NCBI RefSeq assembly: GCF_900199705.1
Contig: NZ_LT904908.1
Location: 1,046,530 to 1,110,529, forward strand
Length of the DNA stretch: 64,000 nucleotides
Source: Collinsella provencensis
Lineage (GTDB): Bacteria; Actinomycetota; Coriobacteriia; Coriobacteriales; Coriobacteriaceae
Reading direction: 5' to 3'
A model generated the notes under the pieces. The model worked only from the letters and a program-made list of their open reading frames with translations, was not told the DNA's origin and searched no databases. The first letter of the stretch is position 1. Every line of letters begins with the position of its first letter. The position numbers were made by a program, and so were the translations under genes. This document shows positions 43,380-51,829 of the stretch, piece by piece.

Positions 43380-43554
43380 CTGTAGCAACTTGATAGAACA
43401 CGGACTCTGTAAGTATTCGTATAGAATCGCTGGAGTATACTAAACGCCGTATGCGCATGCTCGCGCACGCGCGTCGCATAATGGTTGTAAGCGGAATGCA
43501 TCTGACCCGCTACCTGCGAGAACGATGGATTCCGAACAGTCAGAGAGGGGTTCT

Positions 43555-44391
43555 ATGTTTGAGATCCTGAAAAAGACGCAGTTCTCGGAGAAGGTCTTCG
43601 AGTTCCGCGTCCACGCCCCGAGGATGGCTAAGAAGGCTCACGCCGGCCAGTTCCTCATGGTGCGTGTCGACGAGACGGGCGAGCGCGTGCCGTTCACCTT
43701 CGCCAACTGGAATGCCGAAGAGGGCTGGATTGAGTTCATCTTCATGGTAGTTGGCAAGACCACCGAGTGCCTGTCCCAGCTCAACGAGGGTGACTTCATC
43801 CAGGACGTCACCGGTCCGCTGGGTTGCCCCACCGAGATCGAGGGCGATTCCGTCGCCGTCGTGGGCGGCGGCGTTGGCTTGGCCATCGCCTACCCCGTGG
43901 CACGCATGCTGTGCGAGCAGGGCAAGAACGTGTACGTCATCATGGGCGCCCGAACCAAGGACCTCATGATCCTGCACGACCAGTTCGACGCGCTGCCGCT
44001 CGCCGGCCTGTACGTCACCACCGATGACGGCTCCATGGGCGAGAAGGGTGTTGTCACCCTGCCTCTGGCCCGTCTGTGCGAGACCAACTCCATCGACCAC
44101 GCCTTCTGCGTCGGCCCCGTGCCCATGATGAAGTTCTCCGCCAAGACCTGCCGCGAGCACAAGATTCCCATCATCGCCAGCCTGAACCCCATCATGGTCG
44201 ACGGCACCGGCATGTGCGGTTGCTGCCGCGTCGAGGTAAACGGCGAGACCAAGTTCGCCTGCGTCGACGGCCCCGACTTCGACGCCAGTGCTGTTGACTG
44301 GGACGACCTTGCCGCACGTCAGGCGAGCTATCGCGCCGAAGAGGCAACGTCCACCCAGCACCACAAGGAGGCTTGCGCATGCCAGAAGTAA
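43555..44391 (+). CDS. NADH-dependent reduced ferredoxin:NADP+ oxidoreductase, small (NfnA-type) subunit
   Basis: The ATG at 43555 follows GAGAGGGG, 278 aa. It has the ferredoxin-NADP reductase fold: FAD-binding RVPFTFANWN, the NAD domain VAVVGGGVGLAIAYPVARML, and a C-terminal [2Fe-2S] site GMCGCCRVEVNG plus FACVDGPDFD. With the next gene it forms an NfnAB electron-bifurcating transhydrogenase, which links NADH, NADPH and ferredoxin pools in anaerobes; a sulfide dehydrogenase-like role is the older annotation. The final 20 residues (ATSTQHHKEACACQK) are an odd Cys-containing tail. Stop overlaps the start of the partner gene. Confidence 0.9.
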   Translation: MFEILKKTQFSEKVFEFRVHAPRMAKKAHAGQFLMVRVDETGERVPFTFANWNAEEGWIEFIFMVVGKTTECLSQLNEGDFIQDVTGPLGCPTEIEGDSVAVVGGGVGLAIAYPVARMLCEQGKNVYVIMGARTKDLMILHDQFDALPLAGLYVTTDDGSMGEKGVVTLPLARLCETNSIDHAFCVGPVPMMKFSAKTCREHKIPIIASLNPIMVDGTGMCGCCRVEVNGETKFACVDGPDFDASAVDWDDLAARQASYRAEEATSTQHHKEACACQK

Positions 44392-45785
44392 AGAAGTATC
44401 GCCCCAACATTGGCGCTCCCCGTACCGCTCCCAACGAGGAGCCGCCTGCGGAGCGCGCGTGCGATTTCCGCCCCGTTGACACGGGCTTCACCAAGGAAGA
44501 CGCCATCGCCGAGGCCAACCGCTGCCTCGACTGCAAGAAGCCCCTCTGCATGGAGGGCTGCCCGGTGGGCGTGCATATCCCCAACTTCATCGCCAAGATT
44601 CGCGAAGAGGACTGGACCGGTGCGCTCGAGACCATCAAGGGCGACAACCTGCTTCCCTCCGTCTGCGGCCGCGTGTGCCCGCAGGAGAACCAGTGCGAGG
44701 GCAAGTGCATCCTGGGCCGTAAGGGCGAGCCGGTGGCTATCGGCCAGCTCGAGCGCATGGTGGGCGACATGGCCGGCGAGGTCGGCAAGGCGCCCGTGTG
44801 CAAGCCCAAGAACGGCAAGAAGGTCGCCATCGTGGGTTCCGGCCCCTCCGGCATCGCCTGCGCCGGCGAGCTCGCTCGCGAGGGCTTTGACGTCACCGTG
44901 TTCGAGGCGTTCTTCACCGGCGGCGGCGTGCTCACCTACGGCATCCCCGAGTTCCGTCTGCCCAAGGCGATCGTGAAGCGCGAGATCGACGGTCTCGAGC
45001 AGCTCGGCGTTCACTTTGAGTACAACTCCGTTGCCGGCCGTCTGTTCGACGCTGACGAGCTCTTCAACGAGGAGGGCTTCGACGCCCTGTACCTCGCCGT
45101 GGGCGCTGGCCTCCCCCGCTTCCTGCATGTCCCGGGCGAGAACCTCCCCGGCGTGTACTGCGCCAACGAGTACCTCACGCGCACCAACCTCATGCACGCC
45201 TACAACTTCCCCGAGTACGACACCCCCATCCGTCACGGCAAGAACGTCGTGGTGTTTGGTGGCGGAAACGTCGCTATGGACGCTGCCCGTACCGCGCTGC
45301 GCCTGGGCGCCGAGAGCGTTACCCTCGCGTATCGCCGCACCGAAGCCGAGATGCCCGCGCGTCTGGCTGAGGTCCACCATGCCAAGCAGGAGGGCGTGAA
45401 GATCCTCGAGCTCGTCAGCCCGCTGCGTTTCAACGCTGGCGAGGACGGCTTCGTGAAAGAGGTCGAGCTTGAGCGCATGGAGCTCGGCGAGCCGGATGCC
45501 TCCGGTCGTCGTCGTCCCGTCGCCGTGGCGAACTCCGAGTTCAGCATCCCCTGCGACGTTGCCGTCACGGCTATCGGCACGCGCGCGAACCCGTTCGCCA
45601 AGCTCTGCGCCGACGTCGAGCTCAACCGCTGGGGCCTCATCGAGGCCGACGAGGACGGCCGTACGTCCAACCCCAAGGTGTGGGCTGGCGGCGACATCGT
45701 GACCGGCGCCGCTACGGTTATTCTCGCCATGGGCGCCGGCAAGAAGGCCGCCGCTTCCATGAAGAAGGAGCTCCTGGGCGAGTAA
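44379..45785 (+). CDS. NADPH-dependent glutamate synthase small-subunit-like protein, NfnB-type subunit
   Basis: The ATG at 44379 (468 aa) follows AAGGAGG and overlaps the nfnA end. An N-terminal region binds two [4Fe-4S] clusters (NRCLDCKKPLCMEGCPVGVH and CGRVCPQENQCEGKCILG), then FAD site VAIVGSGPSGIACAGELA, NADPH site VVVFGGGNVAMDAARTALRL and a final FAD block KVWAGGDIVTGAATV. The family includes GltD, but no large glutamate synthase subunit is present, and pairing with an FNR-like partner identifies an Nfn complex. It should transfer electrons between NADPH and NADH plus ferredoxin. Confidence 0.92.
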   Translation: MPEVKKYRPNIGAPRTAPNEEPPAERACDFRPVDTGFTKEDAIAEANRCLDCKKPLCMEGCPVGVHIPNFIAKIREEDWTGALETIKGDNLLPSVCGRVCPQENQCEGKCILGRKGEPVAIGQLERMVGDMAGEVGKAPVCKPKNGKKVAIVGSGPSGIACAGELAREGFDVTVFEAFFTGGGVLTYGIPEFRLPKAIVKREIDGLEQLGVHFEYNSVAGRLFDADELFNEEGFDALYLAVGAGLPRFLHVPGENLPGVYCANEYLTRTNLMHAYNFPEYDTPIRHGKNVVVFGGGNVAMDAARTALRLGAESVTLAYRRTEAEMPARLAEVHHAKQEGVKILELVSPLRFNAGEDGFVKEVELERMELGEPDASGRRRPVAVANSEFSIPCDVAVTAIGTRANPFAKLCADVELNRWGLIEADEDGRTSNPKVWAGGDIVTGAATVILAMGAGKKAAASMKKELLGE

Positions 45786-45943
45786 TAGCGCGCGGTTGGG
45801 TTGCTTCGCTGGATGGGCCGCTGGACGAGCGATACCCGGGTTTGATTGAGCCTGAACAGGTTTGATCGGGCTGAATTGGGCAGTCGCCGGCTTGACCAGA
45901 CAGTCGCCATTCGGCCTGGACAAGCGAACATATCCAAGCTTTC

Positions 45944-45979
45944 GAAGCCCGTCGATCCACAAGGTCGGCGGGCTTTTTG
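45944..45979 (+). terminator. intrinsic terminator after nfnAB
   Basis: AAGCCCGTCGA pairs with TCGGCGGGCTT and runs into five T residues. It stands about 160 bp past the nfnB stop; the gap in between holds only degenerate GC-rich sequence. Confidence 0.75.
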
Positions 45980-46175
45980 TTGGTGTTTGCGATTCGAAAA
46001 ATGTCGCTGCGCCACCCAATGCCGCCACTTTTTCGCATGGGCCTTTCCCTGCGCTGCAGCACACCGACAATCTCCGCTTCTTCACCTCCCACACCCGTCA
46101 ACTTCGTGCCTTGGCAACACGTTCATCCGCATTCTCGCACTGTTTTTCGCCCCCCAACAGTTGTATGCACCGCTC

Positions 46176-46264
46176 TGGTATGATGTATCGAATTGCCCAC
46201 CAACGCTGTCTTACCGTACCCCTCGGCCACGGAACACGCGCGGGCATCATGTATCAGATTGCCC
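46176..46264 (+). promoter_or_regulatory. promoter region with direct repeats upstream of the CmpB-type membrane gene
   Basis: ATGATGTATCGAATTGCCC (46180-46198) recurs as ATCATGTATCAGATTGCCC (46246-46264), 16 of 19 identical and 66 bp apart. The first copy overlaps an extended -10 (TGG-TATGAT, 46176-46184). These may be regulator sites or duplicated promoter parts. Confidence 0.45.
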
Positions 46265-46294
46265 GTCTCCGCAGACCCAAACGTTAGGAGCGAC

Positions 46295-47638
46295 ATGGCA
46301 GATATCGACAGCAACATCTCGAGCGCCACTTCGGAGCCATCCGCCTCCGATGCCTCGACTTCTCCGCAGCACTTTGCGCCCAAACCCAAAGGCTCCAAGC
46401 CTGCCGTGAGCACCTCATCCACCACGCTGGCAAACAAAAAAGTCCCCATTTATCTGAAGATATTTGCCGCGCTGTGCTTCCTTGATGGCGCACTTTCGCT
46501 TCCGGCCTTGATTCTGTTTTACGGCCTGATCATCCTCGCGCTGTATACGGGCGTTGACGGTGTCACCATCGGCACCGACATCACACTCACCATCACGGTC
46601 GCGTTGGTTGGCGCGGTGCTCGAACTTGTGACTTCAATCGTTCTCATCATCTTTGGCCGTAAGCTGTGGAAAAGTGAGCGACGCCATGCCGCACGTTGGG
46701 CAAACGTGCTTGCCGTTCTCACCGTGGGCCAGATCCTCGTGCAAATCATGCTGGGCGGCTTTAACGTTCAGCTCGTCCGCCCCGGTATCCAGCTCGTCAT
46801 CCTGATCGTTATTTCCACCACGGTCGATCCGACCCTGCACCAGGAGCGCGAATTCCAGCGTCACCTGCAGGACTATATCGACCGCGAGGCGGCGGAAGAG
46901 GGCATGCTCGGACGCGACCTTTCCGGCGAGGGCTACATCAAACTCAACTTCTTCAACCTGTTCTGGGTGTTCTTCGTCTGCTGCATACTCGGCCTGATCC
47001 TCGAGGTCATCTACCACATGGCAGTGGTGGACCCAGGCGTGTACCAAGACCGCGCTGGTATGCTCTACGGTCCGTTCTCCCCGATTTACGGATTTGGCGC
47101 CGTGCTGCTCACCATCGCGCTCAATCGCTTTTACGACAAGAACTTCCTGCTCATCTTTGTGGTCAGCGCCGTTATCGGCGGTACGTTTGAAGCGGCGGTA
47201 AGCTGGTGGATGCAGACCTCGTTTGGCGCAATTGCCTGGAGCTACCCCTTTGAGCTGATGCCCGGCGTTCCCGATCCGGTTGCTATCCTGTATGCGGGCC
47301 GCACGTCGCTGCCATTTGCCTGCATGTGGGGTGCGCTTGGCGTAGTGTGGATCAAGATTTGCCTGCCGCGCCTGCTTTCGCTCATCAACCTGATTCCTTG
47401 GAAGATGCGCTACTCGCTCACAACGATTACCGCAGCCCTCATGATTCTCAATGGCTGCCTCACGCTGGGTGCGCTCGACTGCTGGTTCTCGCGCGAGAGC
47501 GGACTTGCACCAACATCGCCGGTCGAGCAGTTCTTTGCCGACCACTACGACAACGAGTACATGGCCAATCGTTTCCAGAGCATGACTATTCACCCCGATA
47601 CCACCAGTCGCGTGGAGAATCACGCCACGAGCGCGTAG
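46295..47638 (+). CDS. multi-pass membrane protein, putative ABC-transporter permease of the CmpB/YpbD type
   Basis: The ATG at 46295 follows TTAGGAG, 447 aa. About 50 polar Ser/Ala residues at the N-terminus precede roughly ten transmembrane helices. The C-terminal half (from about 220) matches the family named ABC_trans_CmpB: GLILEVIYHMAVVDPGVYQD, GMLYGPFSPIYGFGAVLLT and SWWMQTSFGAIAWSYPFELM. The first half is a separate four-helix module of unknown type. Despite the family name no ATP-binding partner is nearby and function is not established. Confidence 0.78.
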   Translation: MADIDSNISSATSEPSASDASTSPQHFAPKPKGSKPAVSTSSTTLANKKVPIYLKIFAALCFLDGALSLPALILFYGLIILALYTGVDGVTIGTDITLTITVALVGAVLELVTSIVLIIFGRKLWKSERRHAARWANVLAVLTVGQILVQIMLGGFNVQLVRPGIQLVILIVISTTVDPTLHQEREFQRHLQDYIDREAAEEGMLGRDLSGEGYIKLNFFNLFWVFFVCCILGLILEVIYHMAVVDPGVYQDRAGMLYGPFSPIYGFGAVLLTIALNRFYDKNFLLIFVVSAVIGGTFEAAVSWWMQTSFGAIAWSYPFELMPGVPDPVAILYAGRTSLPFACMWGALGVVWIKICLPRLLSLINLIPWKMRYSLTTITAALMILNGCLTLGALDCWFSRESGLAPTSPVEQFFADHYDNEYMANRFQSMTIHPDTTSRVENHATSA

Positions 47639-47671
47639 GCGAAACTATGCGACAGCTGGATCATAGCCGAA

Positions 47672-47811
47672 ACTGTACGACAGCCGGCGCTGCCTATGGC
47701 AGCTTGCCGTTGCCTATGGCCGATTACCATTGCCTATGGCAGATTGCCGTTGCCTGCGGTTTTCTGCGTTTTGGGACGCCCATAATGCAGAAAAACATAG
47801 ACAACAGCAGG
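47672..47811. repeat. TGCCTATGGC direct repeats and long hairpin, copy 1 of second repeat family
   Basis: TGCCTATGGC occurs three times at about 30-bp spacing, then an imperfect hairpin follows: the arm CCGTTGCCTGCGGTTTTC... (47747-47772) with its partner ending AACATAGACAAC (47783-47805). The same order recurs at 60669-60755. No coding potential. Confidence 0.75.
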
Positions 47812-47842
47812 ACGGCATAGTCAACCAAAAGGAATCACAAAC

Positions 47843-47885
47843 AAATCCCCCGCTTCCCTTCAGTGAGAAACGGGGGATTTTTTAG
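47843..47885. terminator. bidirectional intrinsic terminator
   Basis: AAATCCCCCG (about 47843-47851) pairs with CGGGGGATTT (47871-47880), followed by TTT on the plus strand and preceded by an A-rich stretch, between converging genes. Confidence 0.8.
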
Positions 47886-47915
47886 CAACGTGCTTATATT
47901 GTGGCAGGTCAGCAA

Positions 47916-49268
47916 CTAGTTCTCGAAGCTGTCGACAACCTCGCACACCATACCGGCGCGCGTCGTACGCGGAATGATTTCACCGGCGCACGTGATAAGC
48001 GTCATAACGTGATCGACGTTGTCAATCCGATCCGAAGCGTTTTTGGCCTTTGCGCGAGCCTTACCCAGCGACGTATTCAGGTACTGATGGAACTCGTCGA
48101 TGCTCTCGAAATTGGGAGTGCGAGCGTCCAGGTAGGTGTCCTCCACCACCATGGTGAACAGCGGCTTTAAGACATACGTCTTTCCGTCGGTGATGTAGTA
48201 GAGCTCGTCTATGGTATCGAACACCTTTTGGTCCTGCGTTTGGTCGATGAACTTGAACATCGAGCCATCTTCCATGTGATGACCGTAGAGTGTCGTTTGC
48301 TGATCGATCATGCCCGGAGCAGTGTCAGCCACGTCCATGAACACGGTGCCGTTTTGGTTGTATTCGCCATTGAGCATGTGGCGCAGATACGTCTCGTTGC
48401 TTTCGCCCTGGGCAACCACATAGTTGACGGGGGTATCGGGAATGTAAATCCAACCAACAACGTCGTCGCTGATTTCCTTGAGCGCTGCGAAATCAATCTC
48501 GGGAATGCCACCCGTATCCGTAAGCACATCGTCAGCGATGCTGTTGTAGTAATCAGACGCCTGTTTGTAGCCCATCCGAGCGTAGACAAACAACCCTCCT
48601 GCAATCAGAAGCAGAGCCAATCCAATACCGAGCAGCACCTTCGAAATTATGTCTCGCTTGCCCTTGGGTTTCTTGGGAACACGCTTGGAACCCGTGTCAG
48701 CATACGGAGAACGGTTGGAGCTGCCCATGAAACCCGCGCGCTGCGCATTGCGAGTTTTTTCGGAACGGTTGGTAACGTTCCCACGCGTAACGCCCGCAAC
48801 AGGGTTGACTCCGCTCACCGTGCCGCTGTTTTGTGCACGGGAAGCGCTGTTGGGGCGCTGGGCACCTGCATTGGCACCATTGTTTGCACGGGAAACGACA
48901 CCGAGTCGCTGCGTGCCGGCAACAGGCTGAACACCGTGCGCGCGGCTAGCCTGCGCGTGGCCTCCAGCGCTGCGTGCAGGTTGCGCGCCATTTGCATGCG
49001 AGCGCTTAAACTTGTGCCCTGAGCTACTGGGAGTTGCAGCTTTTTTGAACCGACTTCCTTGCGCGGCTTTTTCCCCATGCAGAGCAGACACGCTCTCTAG
49101 CTGGGAAGATGCTGCATGAGAAGGCACCCTTCTCGTAGGGGCATTCACGGAATTCGGTTCAATTTTATGGGCAGCGTGACTAGCACCCCCCGCCTGAGGG
49201 GCGGCATTTTCATGGGACGGAACCGATTCGGGCTTTGCCTTGAAATGCCGTCCTTCAGTCTCAGCCAT
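47916..49268 (-). CDS. class B sortase with long N-terminal cytoplasmic extension
   Basis: A 450-residue transpeptidase. The catalytic domain has His330 in TTLYGHHMEDGSMF, Cys427 in TLITCAG and a following Arg (RTTRAGMV), plus class B-type features such as DVVGWIYIPDTPVNYVV. A membrane helix lies at about 209-231. Unusually, residues 1-205 are a basic Ser/Ala/Asn/Gln-rich tail in the cytoplasm; normal class B sortases have fewer than 20 residues before the helix. It begins 3 bp after purE. It is the only sortase in the window and a plausible anchor enzyme for the LPQTG protein at 39410-41161, though the motif preference of class B enzymes varies. Confidence 0.9.
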   Translation of the reverse strand: MAETEGRHFKAKPESVPSHENAAPQAGGASHAAHKIEPNSVNAPTRRVPSHAASSQLESVSALHGEKAAQGSRFKKAATPSSSGHKFKRSHANGAQPARSAGGHAQASRAHGVQPVAGTQRLGVVSRANNGANAGAQRPNSASRAQNSGTVSGVNPVAGVTRGNVTNRSEKTRNAQRAGFMGSSNRSPYADTGSKRVPKKPKGKRDIISKVLLGIGLALLLIAGGLFVYARMGYKQASDYYNSIADDVLTDTGGIPEIDFAALKEISDDVVGWIYIPDTPVNYVVAQGESNETYLRHMLNGEYNQNGTVFMDVADTAPGMIDQQTTLYGHHMEDGSMFKFIDQTQDQKVFDTIDELYYITDGKTYVLKPLFTMVVEDTYLDARTPNFESIDEFHQYLNTSLGKARAKAKNASDRIDNVDHVMTLITCAGEIIPRTTRAGMVCEVVDSFEN

Positions 49269-49271
49269 AAC

Positions 49272-49748
49272 CTACGCCTCTGCCATTTCTTTTTTAAGCT
49301 GCACCACGACCTCGCGGTATTCAGGCATGGTGGCGCCCAGAATCTGCGTGGCATAAATTGCGGCGTTCTTGGCACCGTTAATGGCAACGCAGGCAACCGG
49401 CACGCCGGAAGGCATCTGCACCATGGAAAGCAGCGAGTCCATACCGCCCAGATCGCTGGTCTTCATGGGAACGCCAATGACCGGCAGTGGCGTAAACGCG
49501 GCAACGACTCCGCCCAGATGAGCAGCCTTGCCAGCTGCGGCGATGATGACCTTGATGCCACGGTCGGCGGCGGTCGAAGCCCATTCGTGAACCTTCTCAG
49601 GAGTGCGATGCGCGCTGGCAATTACCAGTTCGTACGGCACACCAAGAGCCTCGAGCTCGGCAGTGCAGCCCTCCATAACGGGCATGTCGGACTTCGATCC
49701 CATAATGATGCCCACAAGCGGGGTTTTTTCGTTCTGCTTTTCGGCCAT
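49272..49748 (-). CDS. purE: N5-carboxyaminoimidazole ribonucleotide mutase (class I PurE)
   Basis: The ATG at 49748 follows AGGGGAGG; 158 aa is the normal PurE length. Motifs [14 protein letters not shown], the catalytic-site loop [15 protein letters not shown] and [20 protein letters not shown] are intact. It converts N5-CAIR to CAIR in purine synthesis. purC lies 3.5 kb away on the same strand and the other pur genes are not in the window. The sortase gene starts directly downstream, an unexpected partner that suggests shared transcription. Confidence 0.96.
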   Translation of the reverse strand: MAEKQNEKTPLVGIIMGSKSDMPVMEGCTAELEALGVPYELVIASAHRTPEKVHEWASTAADRGIKVIIAAAGKAAHLGGVVAAFTPLPVIGVPMKTSDLGGMDSLLSMVQMPSGVPVACVAINGAKNAAIYATQILGATMPEYREVVVQLKKEMAEA

Positions 49749-49917
49749 GGTGCCTCCCCTGTCGGTTTTATGCAGTACCACATGCAAGTATAGCCACCTG
49801 AAGCGTCAAAGGAAAAGGCGCTAAAGAAGTGCACGGTTTTCTCGAGTGGTTGGGCCTCCCCCGCGCGGTTCCCATCATCTTTCCGGTGCGGGTTAGCCTT
49901 AATTTGCGTGACTGCGT

Positions 49918-49938
49918 CCCAAATCGCGCGAAGTATGG
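49918..49938. repeat. solo arm of the palindromic element family
   Basis: CCCAAATCGCGCGAAGTATG is nearly identical to the outer arm of copy B (60486-60507) but no facing arm or core is present within 300 bp. A remnant or independent motif. Confidence 0.6.
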
Positions 49939-49958
49939 GGCGGGAACAGAAAATCTGA

Positions 49959-50049
49959 GCAGGGTTCGAACCCCTGCAAGGTAAACAAAAACGCGAGGGG
50001 CGAAACCGCTCCTCGCGTTCTCTTGTACGGGTGGGCCGTCAGGGGTTCG
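49959..50049 (-). pseudogene. duplicated tail of tRNA-Lys with terminator (relic)
   Basis: A T-arm-like palindrome GCAGGGTTCGAACCCCTGC (49959-49977), a terminator hairpin ACGCGAGGGGCG/CGCTCCTCGCGT (49991-50018) and a 22-bp piece (50028-50049) identical to the 3' end of the intact tRNA-Lys. The piece stops inside the T-loop at GGTTCG. The same order is repeated at 50146-50237 with the real tRNA, so this is a partial tandem duplication. Confidence 0.75.
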
Positions 50050-50145
50050 CCGGGCGGCGCGGCCGCCCTCCTTTCGCTTCGGGCCTCTCGGCCCTCGCGC
50101 GCTGCGCTGGGAAACGGCTTCGCGTTTCCTCAGCTCCGCGCCCTG
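50050..50145. repeat. hairpin-rich element abutting a tRNA T-loop, copy 1
   Basis: Starts CCGGGCGGC right after a T-loop sequence and contains GCCGCCCTCC, CGCTTCGGGCCT, GGCCCTCGCGCGCTGCGCTG and CTCAGCTCCGCGCCC in order. The same string of motifs occurs at 60975-61075 next to tRNA-Ala. A reading frame passes through but its residues are repeat-derived. Confidence 0.7.
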
Positions 50146-50178
50146 ATCAGGGTTCGAACCCCTGCGCGGGTAACAAAA

Positions 50179-50206
50179 ACGCGAGGGGCGTCTTCGCTCC
50201 TCGCGT
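50179..50206 (-). terminator. intrinsic terminator after tRNA-Lys
   Basis: ACGCGAGGGGCG pairs with CGCTCCTCGCGT around TCTT; on the minus strand the stem is followed by TTTTTG. Confidence 0.8.
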
Positions 50207-50219
50207 CCTCAATTGCGGG

Positions 50220-50292
50220 TGGGCCGTCAGGGGTTCGAACCCTGGGCCTTGGGATTAAAAGTCCCCTGCTCTGCCAGCTGAGCTAACGGCCC
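50220..50292 (-). tRNA. tRNA-Lys(TTT)
   Basis: Minus-strand sequence starts GGGCCGTTAGCTCAGCTGG; the anticodon loop is CTTTTAA within GGGA...TCCC, giving TTT. T-arm GGGTTCGAACCCC and acceptor stem GGGCCGT/ACGGCCC are intact. CCA is not encoded. 73 nt. Confidence 0.95.
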
Positions 50293-50389
50293 GCGCGAAA
50301 CATTGTACCACTTCCTCCGTCATGCACAGCTAATCCGTAAGCAGCGTATCTCAGACGTTTCGCCCTTCGCTCTCGCCTAAAACCCGGCT

Positions 50390-51670
50390 CTACTCCCAGG
50401 TCCACTGGCCGTTCACGAAAATCGGAATCTCCTCGCCATCGGCCGTAACGCCTGTGATGTCAAGGTCGTCGGCGCCGATCATAAAGTCGACGTGCGTGGC
50501 GCTCTGATTCACGCCGCGCTCACGCAACTCGACGGCCGTCATGTCAAATCCGCCCTCATAGCAGTCGGCAAAACCTGCGCCGAGCGCCAAATGGCAGCTG
50601 GCGTTCTCGTCGTACAGCGTGTCATAGAACAGCGTGCCGCTCTCTCGAATCGGCGTGTTCTTGGAAATGAGTGCTACCTCGCCGAGCCTACGCGCGCCCT
50701 CGTCCGTATCCAAAATGCTCGCAAGCGCATCGCGACCGACCTCGGCATCGAAATCGACCACGCTTCCGTTTTCAAACCGCAGCCAGAAGCGGTCGATCTT
50801 GTTTCCCAAGCGTACCAGCGGCAAGGCGGAATACACGATGCCGTTCACGCGCTCGCAGTGCGGCGAGGAGAAGACCTCCTCGGTCGGAATGTTGGGGAAG
50901 TACGAAACGCCACCGACAGTGCTCGAGGAGCCGCCCTCCCATATATGATGATCGGTCATACCGACCCACAAATCGGTGCCGTTTCCAGACGTGTAGTGCA
51001 GGCGGTCGAAATGCTTTTCGTTGAGGAAGCGCAGGTTCTTCTCAAACGTGGCGTTATGCAGCTCCCAAGCGGCCTCGGGGTCCTCACCGTCCGCGCGCGA
51101 AACCGACAGGATGGCGCACCACAGCTCATACACTGCGACCTCGTCCTCCACGCCCGGAAACACCTGGCGTGCCCATGCGGCAACAGGCGCACCGGCAATG
51201 CACCACGGGTTGATGAGGAAATCCATGCCATGACGGAATTTATCGCACTGGGTGTTTCGCGCCTTGGATGCCGCCGCGGGCTTTGCCGGGTCGATGCCCT
51301 TGAGCGCCTCGGGGTCGGTTCCCTCGACGAAGATGAAACAAGCACCCGACTCTGCCAGTGAATTGAGCTGCTCGCGCTGCCAAGCGGGAACCGTCTCAAA
51401 CCAGGAAGTCTCAACGTTCTCGTACGTTAGGCGCGTCACCACGTCGTCAGTCCAAATCATCGTGACATGACTGGCACCCGCAGCGTACGCACGTGCCACG
51501 AGCATGCGCGAAAAATCCGCCGTCTCGACCGGAGCCTGAACGACGACCTCTTGACCGGGCTGCACATTTACACCCTTGCGCACCACCAAGTCGGCATAGC
51601 GCTCGAGCGTGGGACGTAGTTTTTTCATTCCCGCGCGAGCATCCTCAACGGTCAGTTCTGCTTGAAACAT
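50390..51670 (-). CDS. M29 family aminopeptidase
   Basis: The ATG at 51670 gives 426 aa; its ribosome site (GAGAG) is weak, and a TTG 42 bp upstream is worse. The sequence matches the AmpS/AmpT/PepS metallopeptidases: ERYADLVVRKGVNVQPGQEV at the start, LWVGMTDHHIWEGGSS, FPNIPTEEVFSSPH with metal-binding Glu, SGTLFYDTLYDENASCHLAL and HVDFMIGADDLDITG. It removes N-terminal residues using two metal ions and acts in cytoplasmic peptide turnover. It appears monocistronic. Confidence 0.93.
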   Translation of the reverse strand: MFQAELTVEDARAGMKKLRPTLERYADLVVRKGVNVQPGQEVVVQAPVETADFSRMLVARAYAAGASHVTMIWTDDVVTRLTYENVETSWFETVPAWQREQLNSLAESGACFIFVEGTDPEALKGIDPAKPAAASKARNTQCDKFRHGMDFLINPWCIAGAPVAAWARQVFPGVEDEVAVYELWCAILSVSRADGEDPEAAWELHNATFEKNLRFLNEKHFDRLHYTSGNGTDLWVGMTDHHIWEGGSSSTVGGVSYFPNIPTEEVFSSPHCERVNGIVYSALPLVRLGNKIDRFWLRFENGSVVDFDAEVGRDALASILDTDEGARRLGEVALISKNTPIRESGTLFYDTLYDENASCHLALGAGFADCYEGGFDMTAVELRERGVNQSATHVDFMIGADDLDITGVTADGEEIPIFVNGQWTWE

Positions 51671-51829
51671 ATGAAGCCAATCTCTCAAAAGCACGAAACG
51701 ATACGTATCCAATCACGAGGATCCATCTAGAGCAAAACGGCGCACAGGCTGTTCCGTGCGCCGTCAATACCCGTCAATTTGCAACGGACGTCCAAGGTTT
51801 ACCCAAAACGTACCGCCCGCAACACATCG

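Noticed and set aside
44379-45785. Glutamate synthase small subunit GltD
   Set aside because: No large subunit nearby and the gene overlaps an FNR-like partner, so NfnB is the better reading.
49959-49977. Additional tRNA gene
   Set aside because: Only a T-arm-like palindrome and a 3' fragment are present; no D-arm, anticodon arm or acceptor pairing.
50023-50286. Short frames through the tRNA-linked elements (also 60827-61177)
   Set aside because: They read through repeats and tRNA sequence; similarity of the two translations is explained by the shared DNA element, not by a protein.
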